This document shows, in pieces, positions 21,534 to 34,560 of a stretch of 64,000 nucleotides of DNA; positions within the stretch are counted from its first letter, which is position 1; each line of letters opens with the position of its first letter. The notes under the pieces are model-generated. The model searched no databases and was not told the origin of the DNA. It saw only the letters and a program-made list of their open reading frames with translations. Position numbers and translations under genes: made by a program. Source of the stretch: Volvox africanus (taxonomy: Eukaryota; Chlorophyta; Chlorophyceae; Chlamydomonadales; Volvocaceae); the NCBI GenBank assembly GCA_030268105.1, contig BSDZ01000009.1:248001-312000 (forward strand). Direction: 5' to 3'.

Positions 21534-24243
21534 ATGGCGACATATGCTCAGGAGGACAAGGAGCCATGGGAGTTGATTTATTGGCCAGGTTGGCTTGGTT
21601 GCCATGGCGCAAGCCTGCTGTTGTTCCTTCCTTAACGTGGCTAATGCGGTGCTGCAACATGCCGGCCAGATTTACTTCTGTTAGCTTTCTAACTGGACAT
21701 TTGATAGCTGCACACTATGGGTAACTGTTGGCCGATGCGGGACAGGGGTGAAGGGCCGCGGCGAGTATGTCCGCCTTGTTTTCGAGGAGGCTGGTGTTCC
21801 CTACATGGACGTCGGCGCGAAAGAAAGTACGCATCGCATTCCTGCCCGTTATCTCTTCTTCACTCCTTTGCGTCCCTTTTGCGTTATCCCAGTCGTTCCC
21901 CTAGCTGTGGCTAAGGCAACGAGGGAGACGGAGAGCGATTCCAGGCGACATCATCACGCTTCACTTCGATGTTACTGCATTTGAGCGCTGGGCGAGATCC
22001 TTGTGCCCTAAAGCATGCGGCCTTCCGCCTGTGATTTCCTGGGGATCCGGACTACCCGAGCCTTTGCCACGTTGAAAGGTCCCATTTTTGTAGTGAATTG
22101 GAATGCCCATCCGCAGTCTTGTTACTGCTGTTTACAGTGCTTCAAATTTTGCAGGCCGGTCACCATGCCGTAGATATCCATTTGAGCAGGTCCAGTGTTT
22201 TCATCGACGTCCTAACCCCAGGCCGCTGCACGCACACGCGCTGAACGCGCCCTAGGCATGCCTGCCGTGATCGACTTCTGCTGGAAGGGTGGCAATACAG
22301 GTTTCCCTGTACGCGCGCCGCCAGCAATCCGGAGGGGGGACTTCGTTCTGTCCAACACGCCCGTTATCATGGTGAGCCTTCGAATGAATGAATGGATCCT
22401 CCGAAACTGAGGTCAAGGTAGCATTTGCATAGCTAGAGTTGTACGGTGTGGCGCCTAACGATTTCGACTTCTTCGGTCCTCCGAAGCGTGTGGTTTGCTC
22501 TGCCACCTGGGAATATTCTTAATTACCTGCCACCGGCGCTGCGCTGCTCTGTGCGCCCCCGACTGCTCCGACTGACCCGTTGGCCGCTCTTCCCGTAGGC
22601 TTATCTGGGCCGCCAATTCGGGATGATGCCCGGGTCTCTGGAGGATACGACCCACGTGGAGCAGGTATTGGCAGTTGTGACGGACGCGGTGGCGGAGGGC
22701 CGACTGGCCTTTCATCCCAAGGTGGGTGACGGGCCGTTTCCTGCTTCCAGGCCCGCTCTTTTCTGTAGGATGGAAAGGGTGCTTGCCCGTGTGATGCGAA
22801 CAGGCCATTTCCCCAGGGCTGTCACCGAGTTCACAAGATGTTGGGGGGTAGCGTAACATGCATAGTTGCTCCAATACTATCTTGAAGGTTGTAGGGAGGC
22901 GCAGGACATCGATTGGCAGCTTTGAGGGTGCAGCGGGCGGAGGGAGGCGCCGTGGCAGAACGCTACTTACATTCAGTAAGGGCAACATCCTAGGTGGTGT
23001 GGATTTGATGAAAGGATCGCTTTTATAACGCCACGACAACGAGGCATGTGACGACGAGGCACCAACTAGCTATTCATCTGATCTCTCGTCACTCGAAAAT
23101 TTCCTGCAGGACTTCTACGCCACCCACAAGATACAAGTGGAAGAGTCCAAGCCGTACATTAAGCAGTACGGTGAGAACAGGCTGCCCAAGTACATGCGGT
23201 ACTGGGAAGCCCTCCTGGACAGAAACCCCGACCCGCAGGTAAACAGGGCAGCTATCATGTCGCGTCGGTAGGCTTGAATAGGGCTAAATGACTGCAAGGC
23301 GAACCAGAAGCCGGCGCTGGTGGGGACTGGCGGACAACAGCTGGCGCCTATTCCATCATGCACAAACTGCATCGCAGGGAGGCCGTAACTACCAGATTTT
23401 ATTACGTAACCTTCCGGAATACACGGAGATTTAGGACACCTAGTCGCAGGTAAGGGGCGTAGATATGGCTGGCTAGAACCCCCCGGACATGTTTTATACG
23501 CGCGATGCATGTTATGCTCAATTCCACTCCCCTTACCGCAGGGTTTCCTGATCGGCAGCTCTATCGCCGTCGCTGACCTGGCGGTATACCACGTAAGAAC
23601 TTAAAAACAAGCTAATGAGGGCTGCTGTGGCTCATAGGTGACGTGGCATGTTTTGTGCAAGTTTGATCCGGTTACACACGAACCAAAAGAGCTAACCTAA
23701 CGGCTGTCTGCTAAATTACCTTCCTCAGAAATACTTTTTGTTTCTGCAGTATATGACAGCCGCGGAACAACATTATAAGCAGTACTATGACGCCATAGAA
23801 GCGCCGCGGGCCAAGGAACACCAGGTACGTATGTACGTAGGAACGTGCGTCCGAAATCTGATCTCCATGCGGGTATGGATTATTACTGTTAGGTGAAGCC
23901 AGAGGGGAATGATTTGATTCACGCGTTGTCCTTCAAGACAGAAATGGTCAGCGCGCCGGCATGTCAGCTACGATTATAGCTCCCCTGGTGTGGATGACAG
24001 TAGATTCCGATCCTGTGACGTTCTGCATTCGTCCTCTGCCGCGGCACATAATGCTGTACAATTATATAGCTGAGCAGGCAAGGAACAGAAGAGCAGCAAG
24101 CATTGTAAAAATACAAATTGGGTGCGCCCTGGGTTCCCGTGACGCTCGGTTTCCTGCAGATGCGCATCGCGTCTCGCCCACGCATCCAGGCGTACCTGAA
24201 TAGCAACCGCTGCCAGCCCTGGGATACTGACAGTATGATGTGA
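21534..24243 (+). CDS. Glutathione S-transferase, sigma/alpha-like
   Basis: Eight exons (21534-21588, 21746-21826, 22256-22371, 22599-22721, 23110-23238, 23542-23592, 23750-23824, 24160-24243) join in phase to 237 residues. The enzyme conjugates glutathione to electrophiles in the cytosol. The N-terminal thioredoxin-fold part reads WELIYWPGVKGRGEYVRLVF, with a Tyr in the usual catalytic neighbourhood. LSNTPVIMAYLGRQFGM is the cis-Pro/Ser-containing G-site region seen in GSTs. The C-terminal helical part includes RLPKYMRYWEALLDRN, then GFLIGSSIAVADLAVYHYMT, the conserved N-capping box and hydrophobic staple region (SxxxAD). The protein ends RIQAYLNSNRCQPWDT. The class is inferred from general resemblance. 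All splice sites are GT-AG. Confidence 0.9.
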
Positions 24244-25374
24244 TCTAGGGTATGTACCGTAGACTGCGCAATTTTCACGCACGGCGTAGTTAAGTATCCT
24301 ACTTGTTTCAACGGTCGATGATAACCTCCTACGCATGTGTGATTGCCGCCGGTTGACCTGGTTGACCGGTTGAGATACGAGAGATACAGCATAGGACCTA
24401 ATAGGACCTTCCAAGCTCCCAAGTGCTCGGGAAGGGCTCGAGAAATGGTTGGCAGCTTGTCATGTTGGCTTTCATGGTTGATGCATAACTATGCATTTAC
24501 ACTCTCGGAGGGAAGCAGTTAATGTCCTGAAGCCGTCATCATCGTTAAGGAGCAAAACCCTAAGGAGCAAAACCCGTGCAAAATCCGCACTTGTCAAGGA
24601 TATTAAGGAAAAGTATGGCGGGCGTTTCCTTGGGTGAGGTTAACGTGGCTAGCCTGGATACCTGCTCGTCTTGCCAGGCGTTGCTTTCCGTAACACTTCC
24701 ATCTCATTCGCATTCGAACATACGGCTGCATGGCCCCTCAAAGACGCTATTGAAATGGGTTTATGTCTGCCCTATTCCGTTCCTTTGGTCAAAATATTCG
24801 TCTACCATAACATTCCAAAGACTTATAATGTCAGGTTTGAATTTAAGCTGCTGGTGCGCACAACACTGAAAGACAGTCATCGGGACGTACGCAATCAGGC
24901 ATGTGCTGCCTTAGGGCGGCTATCATCGCATTTAATGCGCGTTAATGCAGCGCTCTGGTAAATTTGGACCCAAAAAAATGGCGCCATGCCCGAAGGCATG
25001 ATGTACAAAGCTACGATTGATGCAGCCCTACGTTCGCGTGCTGACCGCCCGTTGAACCGAAATGAGCGAAGTACATGAGTATCATACAGTACCTCGCTCC
25101 AGGTCATTTCAACCCTGCCTCAGTCACATATGTGTAAAGCGTTAGCTGTCCGCACCCAGCGAATACCATGCACACCACTTTCTCGCTCTCGGTCGATGAC
25201 TAACCCAGTCTTTTGGCCTGCGTGCGCCTGTCCTGCAATCAGCCGCGCGTTTGCCTTCGTTTCGTGCCCCTAATCTGTATGCGCGCTGGCTTAACCGCAT
25301 ATTTCCTTTGCCTAAACCTGCTGCTCTGGATATGCCGTGCCTCTCGGAAAGGCAGCCCTCACCCCTGTCCCCGT
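24244..25374. other. Convergent intergenic region between GST and DRC10 genes
   Basis: Holds the 3' UTRs of both neighbours. A direct duplication (AAGGAGCAAAACCCT twice near 24547-24576) is visible. A 96-codon plus-strand frame at 24671-24961 has no splice context or family and is not called. A plus-strand TGTAA near 25130 could end a long GST 3' UTR. Confidence 0.45.
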
Positions 25375-28300
25375 TTACTTTTTCTTAGCGGCTGCCTTGG
25401 CCTTCTCCGCCTTCTTGGCCTTCTTGCGCGCAATTTCCTTCGCCTTCTTGTAAGCGCGCCAGGCTGCCTGGACCACGCGCGCCGCGTGATTACGCCGCAG
25501 GTTAAGCAACGCCGCCTGACGGCACAATGGACAGGTGCGAAGTTTAGGCAAAACGTTCACAATAGAGGATGGAGGCAAAACAGATCTCTCCAGAAGCCAA
25601 GATCAAGAACACGGGCAGAATCGATAAGAACCTAGGTGTTGCAACATGGGTAGAAGACGGCGAGCATTGAGCTTGCCTGCAATGCGCAGGCCAATATAAA
25701 TTGCAGTGGCTATTTTGACGCAGACTCGCGGAAGGCCGAACCCGACTTTCCCGACCGTGAACCATTTCCTGCTGCTCCCCGCGCTTCAGCTTCTAAACCT
25801 GTCCGCATGCCAGCTAACCCCACCTGGAATCGCTGCTCTGCGAGACGCCGCTCCCGTTCCTCATACTCGAGCCGCTCTTGGTACATCTCACTCCACCCAC
25901 GGTTGTACTCCTGCACCAGGGCCCAGGATAGAGAACTCGTCAAGGTTGATGGGAAGACATGTAAAGTGGGCAACTTTGCGGCTGACGCCGGCCTGCTGCG
26001 GCAATTTCACCGTGCGAACGATATTTCCATCCAGCTTTACCAAAGCTTTACCTCACGGGTTTGCACAAGCCCTGGAGCCCTCCAGGTTACAGCACACGCC
26101 TGCAGCATCATCCTAGCCGTTCACACTGCTGCAGCAACTACCACCGAGCACCGCGGAAATTCGGCCGTGTTTCGTTCCCGCAAAGATTCCTTGCCGCGGC
26201 AAACTCACATGTAGCTGGCTCAACACTTCCTCGTATTCGGATCGCGCTTTGGCCAGCTCTACCTCCTTAGCGCCCACATCCGCATCGTACTCGCCGATCT
26301 GAACCTCAACATCCTAGGGGAGAAGAGAGCCCAACAGAGTGGGACCGTACAGGGGCAGCGACGTCGGGGCTAATTGAGTGGCAAATGTTAAAGGAGAAAC
26401 CTAACTAAAAGTAGGCAGCGACAAAGCAGCGGGTTTGCTGGTGATAGCCCCTGGATGGGAAGTCTAGCCGGAGGCAGATTTAACACACCAAACCATGGTA
26501 CCTGCTCCGCACGCTTCCTGGCCTTCCGAAGCAACGCTTCGTTATCCTTGTGTTCCGCCCGCAACCTTGCAAGCTCCGCCCGGGCGGCAGCCAGCTCCTT
26601 CGTGGCAAGCGCCAAGTCAGCCTGGCAATGCAACGCAACAGTATGACACAGGACAGAACACATGAGAAATCCAAAGAACGAAGTGTGGGAGCCCGACCCA
26701 AGGAAGAAATTTAAAGTCCCCTCTTACACTACTCGTTTTAATCCCAAGTTGGGCAGGTTACCACTGGGTTTTAGGGGTTATATTGGGTTTCATTCAATAA
26801 TTACCATGGACAAGCTGCGCGCTTGCTCCAGCTCTTATCCATCCCAAGGCTTCCCGATCCCCTTTCGCTTGTTCTCTTTATAATACAATATTTTATTGCA
26901 AAGCTTTCCTTTCCATGCGGTTATTAGGTTCATCGGCAGTAGGAGTTCATCGGCACATTGGAAGCGATCCACGCGTAAGGGTATCCTCTAAGTCCCACCT
27001 GAAAAGCCGACCGATCCTCGTCCGCCTGCGACTTAGCAGCTGACTCAATCCCCGTCCGGGATTGTGATGTGCTGCTCTGGACGTCCGCAACCTCACCGCG
27101 CGCCCGATCCTCGGACACCTGCTCATCATCACGAAAGAAAGGACGGCACACATCGAGTCGGCCACAGCGCAAGGGGCGATGATGGAGGATGCGACGAGTA
27201 CCAGCGGATGGATTCAAGCAATATGCAACTCGTCCAGAGGCATATCAGGGCCGAACCGCCATGGCGCGCCGAACCCATGAGCATCCAATATGTTTAATAT
27301 TTGTAAACCTCTACTGAAGGCGCAGCCTATCACCCTGCGCCCTCCTCCCTTGCCTGGATGCTTCCCGCTGCCTTTTGCAACTCCACCCGCTGCAGCCGCA
27401 GCTTCTGCTCCAGTTGCAGCCGCTCAGCAACGGCACGCTCCTCTCGGTCGCGGACCTATGAAATACGTCCACGCCAATGGATTTGATTTGTTGCCACATG
27501 TTTTCAAGGTGCGTATAAGGTAGTGCAGGCGTCTATCATGCATTTTTACCCTGGCTGCTCCGTATCACTTCCCCATGCATGCTCACATCCAAGCCACAAC
27601 CACCATGCTTCATGGGGCCTAACATCCCCTATAAACGTCTGCATAACGGCAGTAAAACAACCCTCAAGCCATGCTTACCTGGCCGCAGGACTCACATCCA
27701 CCCACCACTAACAGGACGGCGTCTAGCTGATTCAACATCCATCCTTCCTCCGTCGTTTTAGCTAATGCAACCCCTGTCCTTTTGTTGTCCTTGCCTACCT
27801 CCTCAAAGTATTCCCTGTTGCTGCTGTCCTCCTCCACTGTCGTCGTTAACCGTTTTTGTGTGAATAGTCTTAGCTGCGAACAATCAAACGAGGATGCTTA
27901 GAGTCAGAAATGGCCAGAGGGCCGCTTGGCCATGCCAGTGTTAATAATGACACCCAAGGCAATAAGCCTTTATGGAAGCAGCAGTGCAGCTATTTTGGGT
28001 TACAGATCCCGGGCACATCCTGAGCACTAGGGAATATTACGGTGGTTACCTTCAGAAGGAGGGAATGCATGCTCTGGAGAGGGCGAGGTTGGTTTGTAAC
28101 AGACGTAAGCCGTACCTGGTCGAAGTACTGAAGTGCTTGCAAGATTCCGTAAGTGCGCTCATATGGAAGGACCTGAAGTCTCTGCGCCGACGGCGATTTC
28201 TGTAAAAGGGAAAGAACTGGATTACAAACTTCTGGTCCCCTTACAGATTCAGAGAAAGTTTGCATCCGGGTCGGAGGGCCTACCTACTACACGATGACAC

Positions 28301-28880
28301 AGCACCACACGAATTACAAAACAATGCGCTTCAACACAAGGTTCATACATACGCTTTGCGGGTTGATGGGATGGAAAACAAGTTCAGACGTGAACCTTAT
28401 TTACCGTTCCATACCCAGCAGAGACGGAAAACGTCTCCAGCACACCATGTTACGCGGAGGATATTAAACGTTCTCCCCGATGCGCATAGACAGGTTCGCT
28501 TGCCTTCAGCAGGCGCACAAGCTCCAGAATTGATGCTTGAAGCTGCTCGTTATTGAGTGTGGATTTCCCGGTCTGTAGAAGCTGTCGGTGCTTGATCAAC
28601 GTGTTTGCCAGATCCTACAGTGAAGCAGGTGTAGAGTGCGCATAATCTACCCGAAAGGCATCCTGTGGCATGTGACACTCGCTCTACCTCCCCAAACATA
28701 TCACGGAGCTGCTCTGCCGTATCAAGTACGTCTTGAGTTATGTACGAGACCAGTCTGCAAATATAACATTCCTCATGAGTTTCCATTTCGGCGTATGCCT
28801 GCCATGGCCTTTTCTCACCTCACCCCTTCCAGCGTTTCGTCCAGAACGCTAAGAACACGACCTGCTTCTAAGGAATTCAT
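25375..28880 (-). CDS. DRC10: Coiled-coil/IQ axonemal protein, probable nexin-dynein regulatory complex subunit DRC10
   Basis: Eleven exons (28819-28880, 28688-28754, 28504-28614, 28116-28199, 27799-27873, 27354-27455, 26999-27118, 26502-26621, 26209-26313, 25824-25910, 25375-25515) join in phase to 357 residues. The N-terminus (AGRVLSVLDETLEG, VLDTAEQLRDMFGE, LPYERTYGILQALQYFDQ) precedes a long charged coiled coil (residues about 115-310). An IQ-like motif, AARVVQAAWRAYKKAKE, and a Lys/Ala-rich tail ending AAAKKK follow. This order and length fit DRC10 (IQCD), which helps link outer doublets and control dynein in the flagellum. DRC9 (IQCG) is the main alternative. Two introns begin with GC instead of GT (after 28504 and after 27354); phase and frame require these sites. 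The gene is divergent from the PP2C gene. Confidence 0.75.
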
Positions 28881-29290
28881 GGTAAAGCAGGATGGAATAT
28901 AGGGGCCTGGAGGGCAAGGTCACAAAGTTTTAACTTGGACTTTCGGAGAGCCTTGCGGAATTTAAAGTATGTCTTTGTTATTAAATTACGTAATTTATTA
29001 ACTTATTCACCAGCAAAGTAAGCTCGTATCTTCATCCTGCAACCAGTACGGATTACGCGCGGCCTTCTATAGGCGCCGTGCAGGGTACGGATACAAGACA
29101 TCCTTTCAACGATGTACCCTGAAGTCTGAATAGTTGAATGTGTAGGGAATGTCCTCCCTTAACTGCCTATTGCCTTCGTCTATAGGATTGCCTTGAGGTT
29201 CAGGCCGTGTGCTGACAGCTCTCCGCCAAGCTGACTGTATCAATGATGCTACAGGTCGTGTAGAAAACAAACGTCTGCTTCTTGCGTCCC
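28881..29290. promoter_or_regulatory. Shared divergent promoter region, DRC10 / PP2C
   Basis: About 410 bp (or 692 bp if PP2C starts at 29573) between start codons, AT-richer than the exons, with runs such as ATTAAATTACGTAATTTATTAA near 28980. No specific element is assigned. Confidence 0.5.
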
Positions 29291-32231
29291 ATGTTTAAGA
29301 AGCTGTGGAAAGAGATCAAGAAAAGCTTTGGCAACAAATCCACGAGTAGAAAGGTCGAGGCACCTAGGCTTGGGCCTATCCAGCCTGCTGGTGACTGCTT
29401 CAAACCCGCTAAGCAGATGGGTGAGAAAGAGCATCGCGGGTGAAAATTAAGGCGCTCTCGAACACGCACTGCTTCCGGAAATCGGTGTTTTCTAGATTCT
29501 TTTTCGTGGAGCTTTTATTACTTATTAAATTATGGTTGGATCGTAGTTCCGGCTGCGGCTAGCAGCAACGAGATGCCAACGTCTACGGAGCCGGCTCCCA
29601 GGCCGGCGAAATCAGCCGGAGCATGCCCATCATATGCAGCGAAGTCTGTTGTTGGTCAGCGCATGACCATGGAGGACAGGTATGTGCGCTGCTGCTGATG
29701 CCGGAATAGCGGACTTGCCTTACTTTCCCCTTTCAATTTTTCCATAGTTGGCAGGCGGTGCCAGACTTGCTTGTAGTACCAAAATGGTGGACTTGTAATG
29801 CTCGTGATCATCTGCCACCACTGGTAACCGTACCCGCTGAGGGAGCAGGCGATCCTCAGCCGGCGCAGCAACAAGGCCAAGAAACTAAAGTCGCGGCGTC
29901 AACCGCTACTACAGAGACAGCTCCTGGTTCTTCTGGGAGACAAGACGAAGGTTCATCGTCTGTCCCAGAGCCTGTGTCCAAAGTTTCGCGTTCAGCACTG
30001 GAGGCCAAGAACTTGGCTGAAAAGTATGGCACAGATCCGGTTACAGTGCATTTCTTCGCTGTCTATGATGGCCACGGCGGTGAGAGTGTGCTTTCGCATT
30101 TATGAGTTTTCTCTTTCGCTGCATGTGCGGCAGAAGGTTTGGGAAATACAGTTTTCCATGCATGCCCATCGTTTTTATCTATTGTAGGTCCTGATGTCGC
30201 AAAGCATTGCGCGAAGAGCTTGCACGAACACTTAAAAGCCGCCGTAGCTGCTAGTGTGAAGCCAGGAGGTGCGTCAGATTCAACCTCGCCGGTGTCAGCG
30301 CCCGTCCCCGCTGCGCCGAGCAGCACCCTGGAGACTGGTGGGACCCCTGTAGCAGGCGATCCACCCCTAGCGGATCCTTGGCCGGCTCGGGTTGATAGCA
30401 TCGAGGCCGCTTTGAAGGCGGCCTTCCTCCACACTGACGCACAGTTGGCCCAGAACCGTAGCGCGCATGAGGTTGGGACAACAGCTGTGGTGTCACTCGT
30501 TACGGCTCGGACCCTGTGGATTGGGAACTGCGGTGAGCACATTTTTGAGATCATGGAGTTAGTGGTGTTATAACCATGCAAAGCGACTGTTGTCAATATC
30601 AATATATATGCTGCAGGGGACTCCAGAGCACTGCTCTGCAGAGAGCATGAGGCTGTGGCGCTCAGCTTGGATCACAAAGCCACACGTGCTGACGAAGTGG
30701 TAGGTGCAATGTATGAGTTGATGTGAGCGTGTACATGCTCTTGGTCAAGAGGAAACTTGGCACGCCCACGTGCTAAGGGCACTGTGGACTGCCCTTTATC
30801 AGTTCACGCACCCTGGGTAAAGACGTTTCTGTTATAGTAATTCATCTTCCATACTCAAATAGCTCCATTAGAGTCTAGAACCAGATCGAGTGCAGAGGAC
30901 TGTGATACCATCAAACCTGTCCGTGTTCATTGTGATGCCTGCTATCGAAATGCGTTGATTGCAGACGCGCGTGGAGCAGGCGGGCGGTTATGTGTGGTGG
31001 GACCGCGTGATGGGAGAACTGGCTGTAAGCAGAGCTATCGGGGACCACTGCCTGCGACCATTCGTCATTGCGGAGCCTGAGGTACGCTGGAGAAGTGCCG
31101 GCTGGGAAGTATTTATTTTGTTGCACAGTTTGCGCCATTCAGTGCACATTGTCGGGACTTCTTGTGTATTTAGTACACAACGCAACTTGCGAAGGCATGA
31201 GGGTGCTTAGGCCACGTTGACGTGTTTGTAGCGGGAGATGGGTGTTTCAATGTAAAGCACAGCAGCCAGGAGGCCAAAGTGACAGTATCATCACTAGGAT
31301 CAGCGGCCATCAGCGGGCAGTTGCCCAGGGTACACCGTAGATGTGTTCACCGACGCGACAATGCTATCTGGACTGCCTGCGCCCCGTGGAAGGCTTTTCC
31401 TGGAATGTATGTCGGCTCTGCACTGTTAGTTGCATATCCTGCGTAATAGCGCGATGGAAGCACAACAATTGCTCGCGTGTCTGCCCATCTTTTCAGATCA
31501 CATCGGTCCTGCGGCGGTCTGAGGACCAGTTGCTCATCATGGCAAGCGATGGGCTGTGGGTGAGTGGGGGGTAATCTGGCTAATGTAACCAGCGAAGGCT
31601 CCTTCGGTTTCTTTGGTCTCTTGGCCAAGGCCGCGAGGGCTTGCTCTTTGCTTCCAGACCAGAACATTTGGAACGGTAATGTACTCCTACTGAACCCAGG
31701 CAGTCAGCGCTTCAGCACTCGCGCTACCAGCTACTTATATAGGCGGAAATCGGTTGACTAGTTTACGCTTTTTGTAGAAATCTAGACATTGATGGTGATC
31801 GGCTACCTACAGCGCGCTTTCCTGCCTGTCCGCATGACTTCGTGCATCCAAAGGATGTCTTCACGAACGAGGAGGCGCGTGCCCTTGCTCTGGAGAAATT
31901 CAATGGTGAGCTTCAGCGCACGTCTAGCAGCAAAATGGCGGTCAAGAAGGCAGCTAGCTCTCTTGCTAAGGCGGCCTTGGCAAAGGGCAGCCGCGACAAT
32001 GTAACCGTGGTCGTTGTGGACATGCGAACCCAAGGACTTTCTTGCCAAAGCAGCACAGGAGCACACAGCATAAGCAGTGCGATCCGCAGCTCTGGAGCAG
32101 CACGAACAGGCCCGTCACAATCTGCCAGTGGGCTGGCGCCACAGGGAGAACAGTGTCAGCCGGTGCTGCAACAGACGCCGCAGACTTCAGCTTCCCCTCG
32201 TACCCCAGCGGCATCAGACACGGACGACTAA
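29291..32231 (+). CDS. Protein phosphatase 2C (PPM family Ser/Thr phosphatase)
   Basis: Eight exons (29291-29439, 29566-29679, 29748-30079, 30188-30532, 30617-30699, 30965-31081, 31497-31559, 31854-32231) join in phase to 526 residues. The metal-dependent Ser/Thr phosphatase motifs are complete and in order: [22 protein letters not shown] (metal Asp), [74 protein letters not shown] and [12 protein letters not shown]. About 60 low-complexity residues are inserted before the DGHGG strand, and a Ser/Gln-rich tail follows the domain. The start is uncertain. ATG 29291 gives a basic N-terminus ([16 protein letters not shown]) and joins exon 2 in phase through a donor at 29440, but ATG 29573 would also yield an intact domain. 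Targets are unknown; plant relatives act in stress signalling. Confidence 0.9.
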
Positions 32232-34109
32232 AGGCACTTTTGTGTCTGCCTGCGATGATCTAGCACGTTTAGGCATCGCGTTCACTGATGCTGCCAGCGC
32301 TTTATGATCAGCTTGCTGGAAGCGATGTACGAACATCATCGATTGATTTTGTTAAGGGTGTCCGCTAGTGTCTTCGGGATGATGGCCAGTAAGGGGGAAG
32401 AAGAGGCTGAGTCTGCGCAGGACTCAACACACGCTGCGCTCACAGCTCTGGTACTTCTCTGGATACATCAAATGGAAGTGATAGTTGCGGTAATTTAGCG
32501 CTGGACTGTGCGAAGGTTTTGTCGGTATTCTCAGGGCAGCTGCGAGGGACCATGGTGTCCGTGCATATTGTCTATTGGGCCAGGCCCATGAGCGCCCGAG
32601 TCGCGCCAGCGCCGTTTGCCAGCTGTCTTAAAATGGTTTATTTCTCGGTTGATGAAAATGTTAATACAATAAAGGGATGGTGGGTCAATGCCTGCCTGTC
32701 ATCCCGGTGTGCCGGGAGCTTCGTTTAAGCGGCAGCGAATGTGGTACTCTGGAGGGTATGTTCCGTGTGTCAGGAGATGGCAGGTCTGCTTCTTACTGCC
32801 TGTGTCTGCTTTCCTGAGGCGCCGTGCTCCCGACGGATAAATTTGCTGCATGTTTGCACGCTTGTGCGTGGGACTCATAAGAGCATCGGAATATCAACGT
32901 TGACACATCCTCTCTGTGGACTGACGTGTGGACTTTCGGTTTTCATTAAGCTTGACACTATGGTATATGGCAGCTATAGCAGCCCTCGGCTTGGGTATTT
33001 TACTTCTTAGCCTTTTCCCTTTCCTGTGCCCCGTTGCTGAGGAGAAGAGATCGCTAGCAAGCACGTTCGTGAGGCTTGGTTCCGGGGCAGAACCCAGGGT
33101 CGCGGCTGCGCTTCTTGAGATGCGCATTGTTGGACACGGGCGGCGTCGTGGGTGATGTCATTTTCCATAGCATAGTACATGAAAGCCCTTTCATGCATAA
33201 CCAATGTAGTTCTGCGATTGCTTGTTTTGGCAGAGAAATTCGGTGGCTATGCTTAGCTTGAGAAACTCAATCAGGCAAAAAATGCCGTTCGATTGCAACG
33301 TTAGCAGGTGCACGCCAGTCGGTTGATTTGCGCATGGCGCCGTTTATTTCGGGGGCCTACCCATGCAGCTGATCGGCATGTGCTGGCGCGGTCTTGTGTG
33401 TACTGCTTGGGTATGCAGCAGGTGTTCATTTTGGAGCGTTGACATTGTTATGCTGTCCGTCATGCGAAGAATGGTGGTTGTCTGTGCCTCTGGTGCAATC
33501 CCGGCAATGCCACAGTACTTTTATGATATAGCGGATACCTTTTGTTTGTTCCCTGCGAGGGAGACGCTATCGTGGCCGGCGCGGTACCTGAGGGTCTTTC
33601 AAACGCTTTTTCTTCGGTCTGTGTCCGAAAAACCAAATGCTCACCTTACATGACCTTGTGGATCTCTCGGAGGTCTGGCCATGTTCCAGCAGGAGTAATG
33701 GGGTCCGAGATGAGTTTCTCTTTCTTAAACCCCTGATGTCATTTAGAATGGCTTAATGTTGTTTATGCATTGTAGTTCTGATGTTCTGAAGGTGATCACT
33801 CTCTGCTACACAGGCGGACTGGTCATCCTTTGTACCACCAGCTAGTGGCATCAAGTGCCTGAAGACCTATGAAAGCCCAGTGAACCCTCATAAAGATAGG
33901 AACGAACAAGAAATAGGGAGGCTTTACGCAGGTGACATCGCGAGGATGCCATGGCAACACAGACCTCCAGGTCTGCTTGGGCAGCAACAGCACTAGGACA
34001 TGGACCTGACGAGATGGGTATGGGGTGTAGTGATTCACTCAAGACTCAGTGGGCCGAATGGCATGCGCACAGGGAAGCCATCATCGAAGGAGCCTTGGAT
34101 GTCCAGCAG
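32232..34109. other. Non-genic stretch downstream of PP2C
   Basis: PP2C 3' UTR and spacer. Short plus-strand frames (for example 33363-33653) have no family, splice logic or codon pattern that I trust. No TGTAA is obvious close to the stop. Confidence 0.4.
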
Positions 34110-34560
34110 GGGTTGCAGCAGTCTGCCCCTTCAGCCTTCTATGGCACTGGACGTCGAGGTCTGCGATAACCATCAGAAATGGCAGATGAGGCAGAACAGG
34201 CCTAGGAGAACTACACATCGGATTGCCGACAAACTTGAAAGTTGTTGAATCAATCAACACTGTTGTGGGCCGACCGAAGCCCACACTCCCTCCCTCACAC
34301 CGTTCCGGAGGTGGGCTGTAGTACAGAAGGTGGGTATCATGACGGGGGGCAGATGGGATGGAGGACCCAGATGCAGATGGTGGTGGAGCGCGGAAGCAAT
34401 CCATAAAAAAGACCACTTCATAATTACGACATCGTGTCGACAATCTGCGCCACGTGCATCCACCTTAGGGTGAAGGACGAACTTGAAGTCTGCAACCCAG
34501 ATTATTGCAGCCAGAGGGCGCGGGTGCTAATGGATCTCTAACGCGGCGGCGGATGGTACG
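34110..34560 (-). mobile_element. Decayed LINE-like endonuclease fragment
   Basis: Minus-strand frames contain pieces resembling the apurinic-like endonuclease of LINE/L1-type retrotransposons. IIWVADFKFVLHPKVD (about 34440-34500) fits the GGDFN-x-VLDP motif. FMDCFRAPPPSASG (about 34370-34415) fits the D-x-R-x-HP region. LPHLPFLMVIADLDV (about 34150-34200) fits the SDHxP-containing end. The pieces lie in different frames and carry stops, so this is a relic. It is based on motif resemblance only. Confidence 0.4.

Noticed and set aside
24671..24961. 96-codon ORF with a HEAT-repeat-like stretch (DVRNQACAALGRL)
   Set aside because: Only one short segment looks repeat-like. It lies in a convergent 3' UTR region without start, acceptor or donor logic, so I could not support an exon.
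33951..34169. Plus-strand ORF of 72 codons in the 32-35 kb spacer
   Set aside because: Overlaps the antisense of the retroelement-like relic and shows no independent support.
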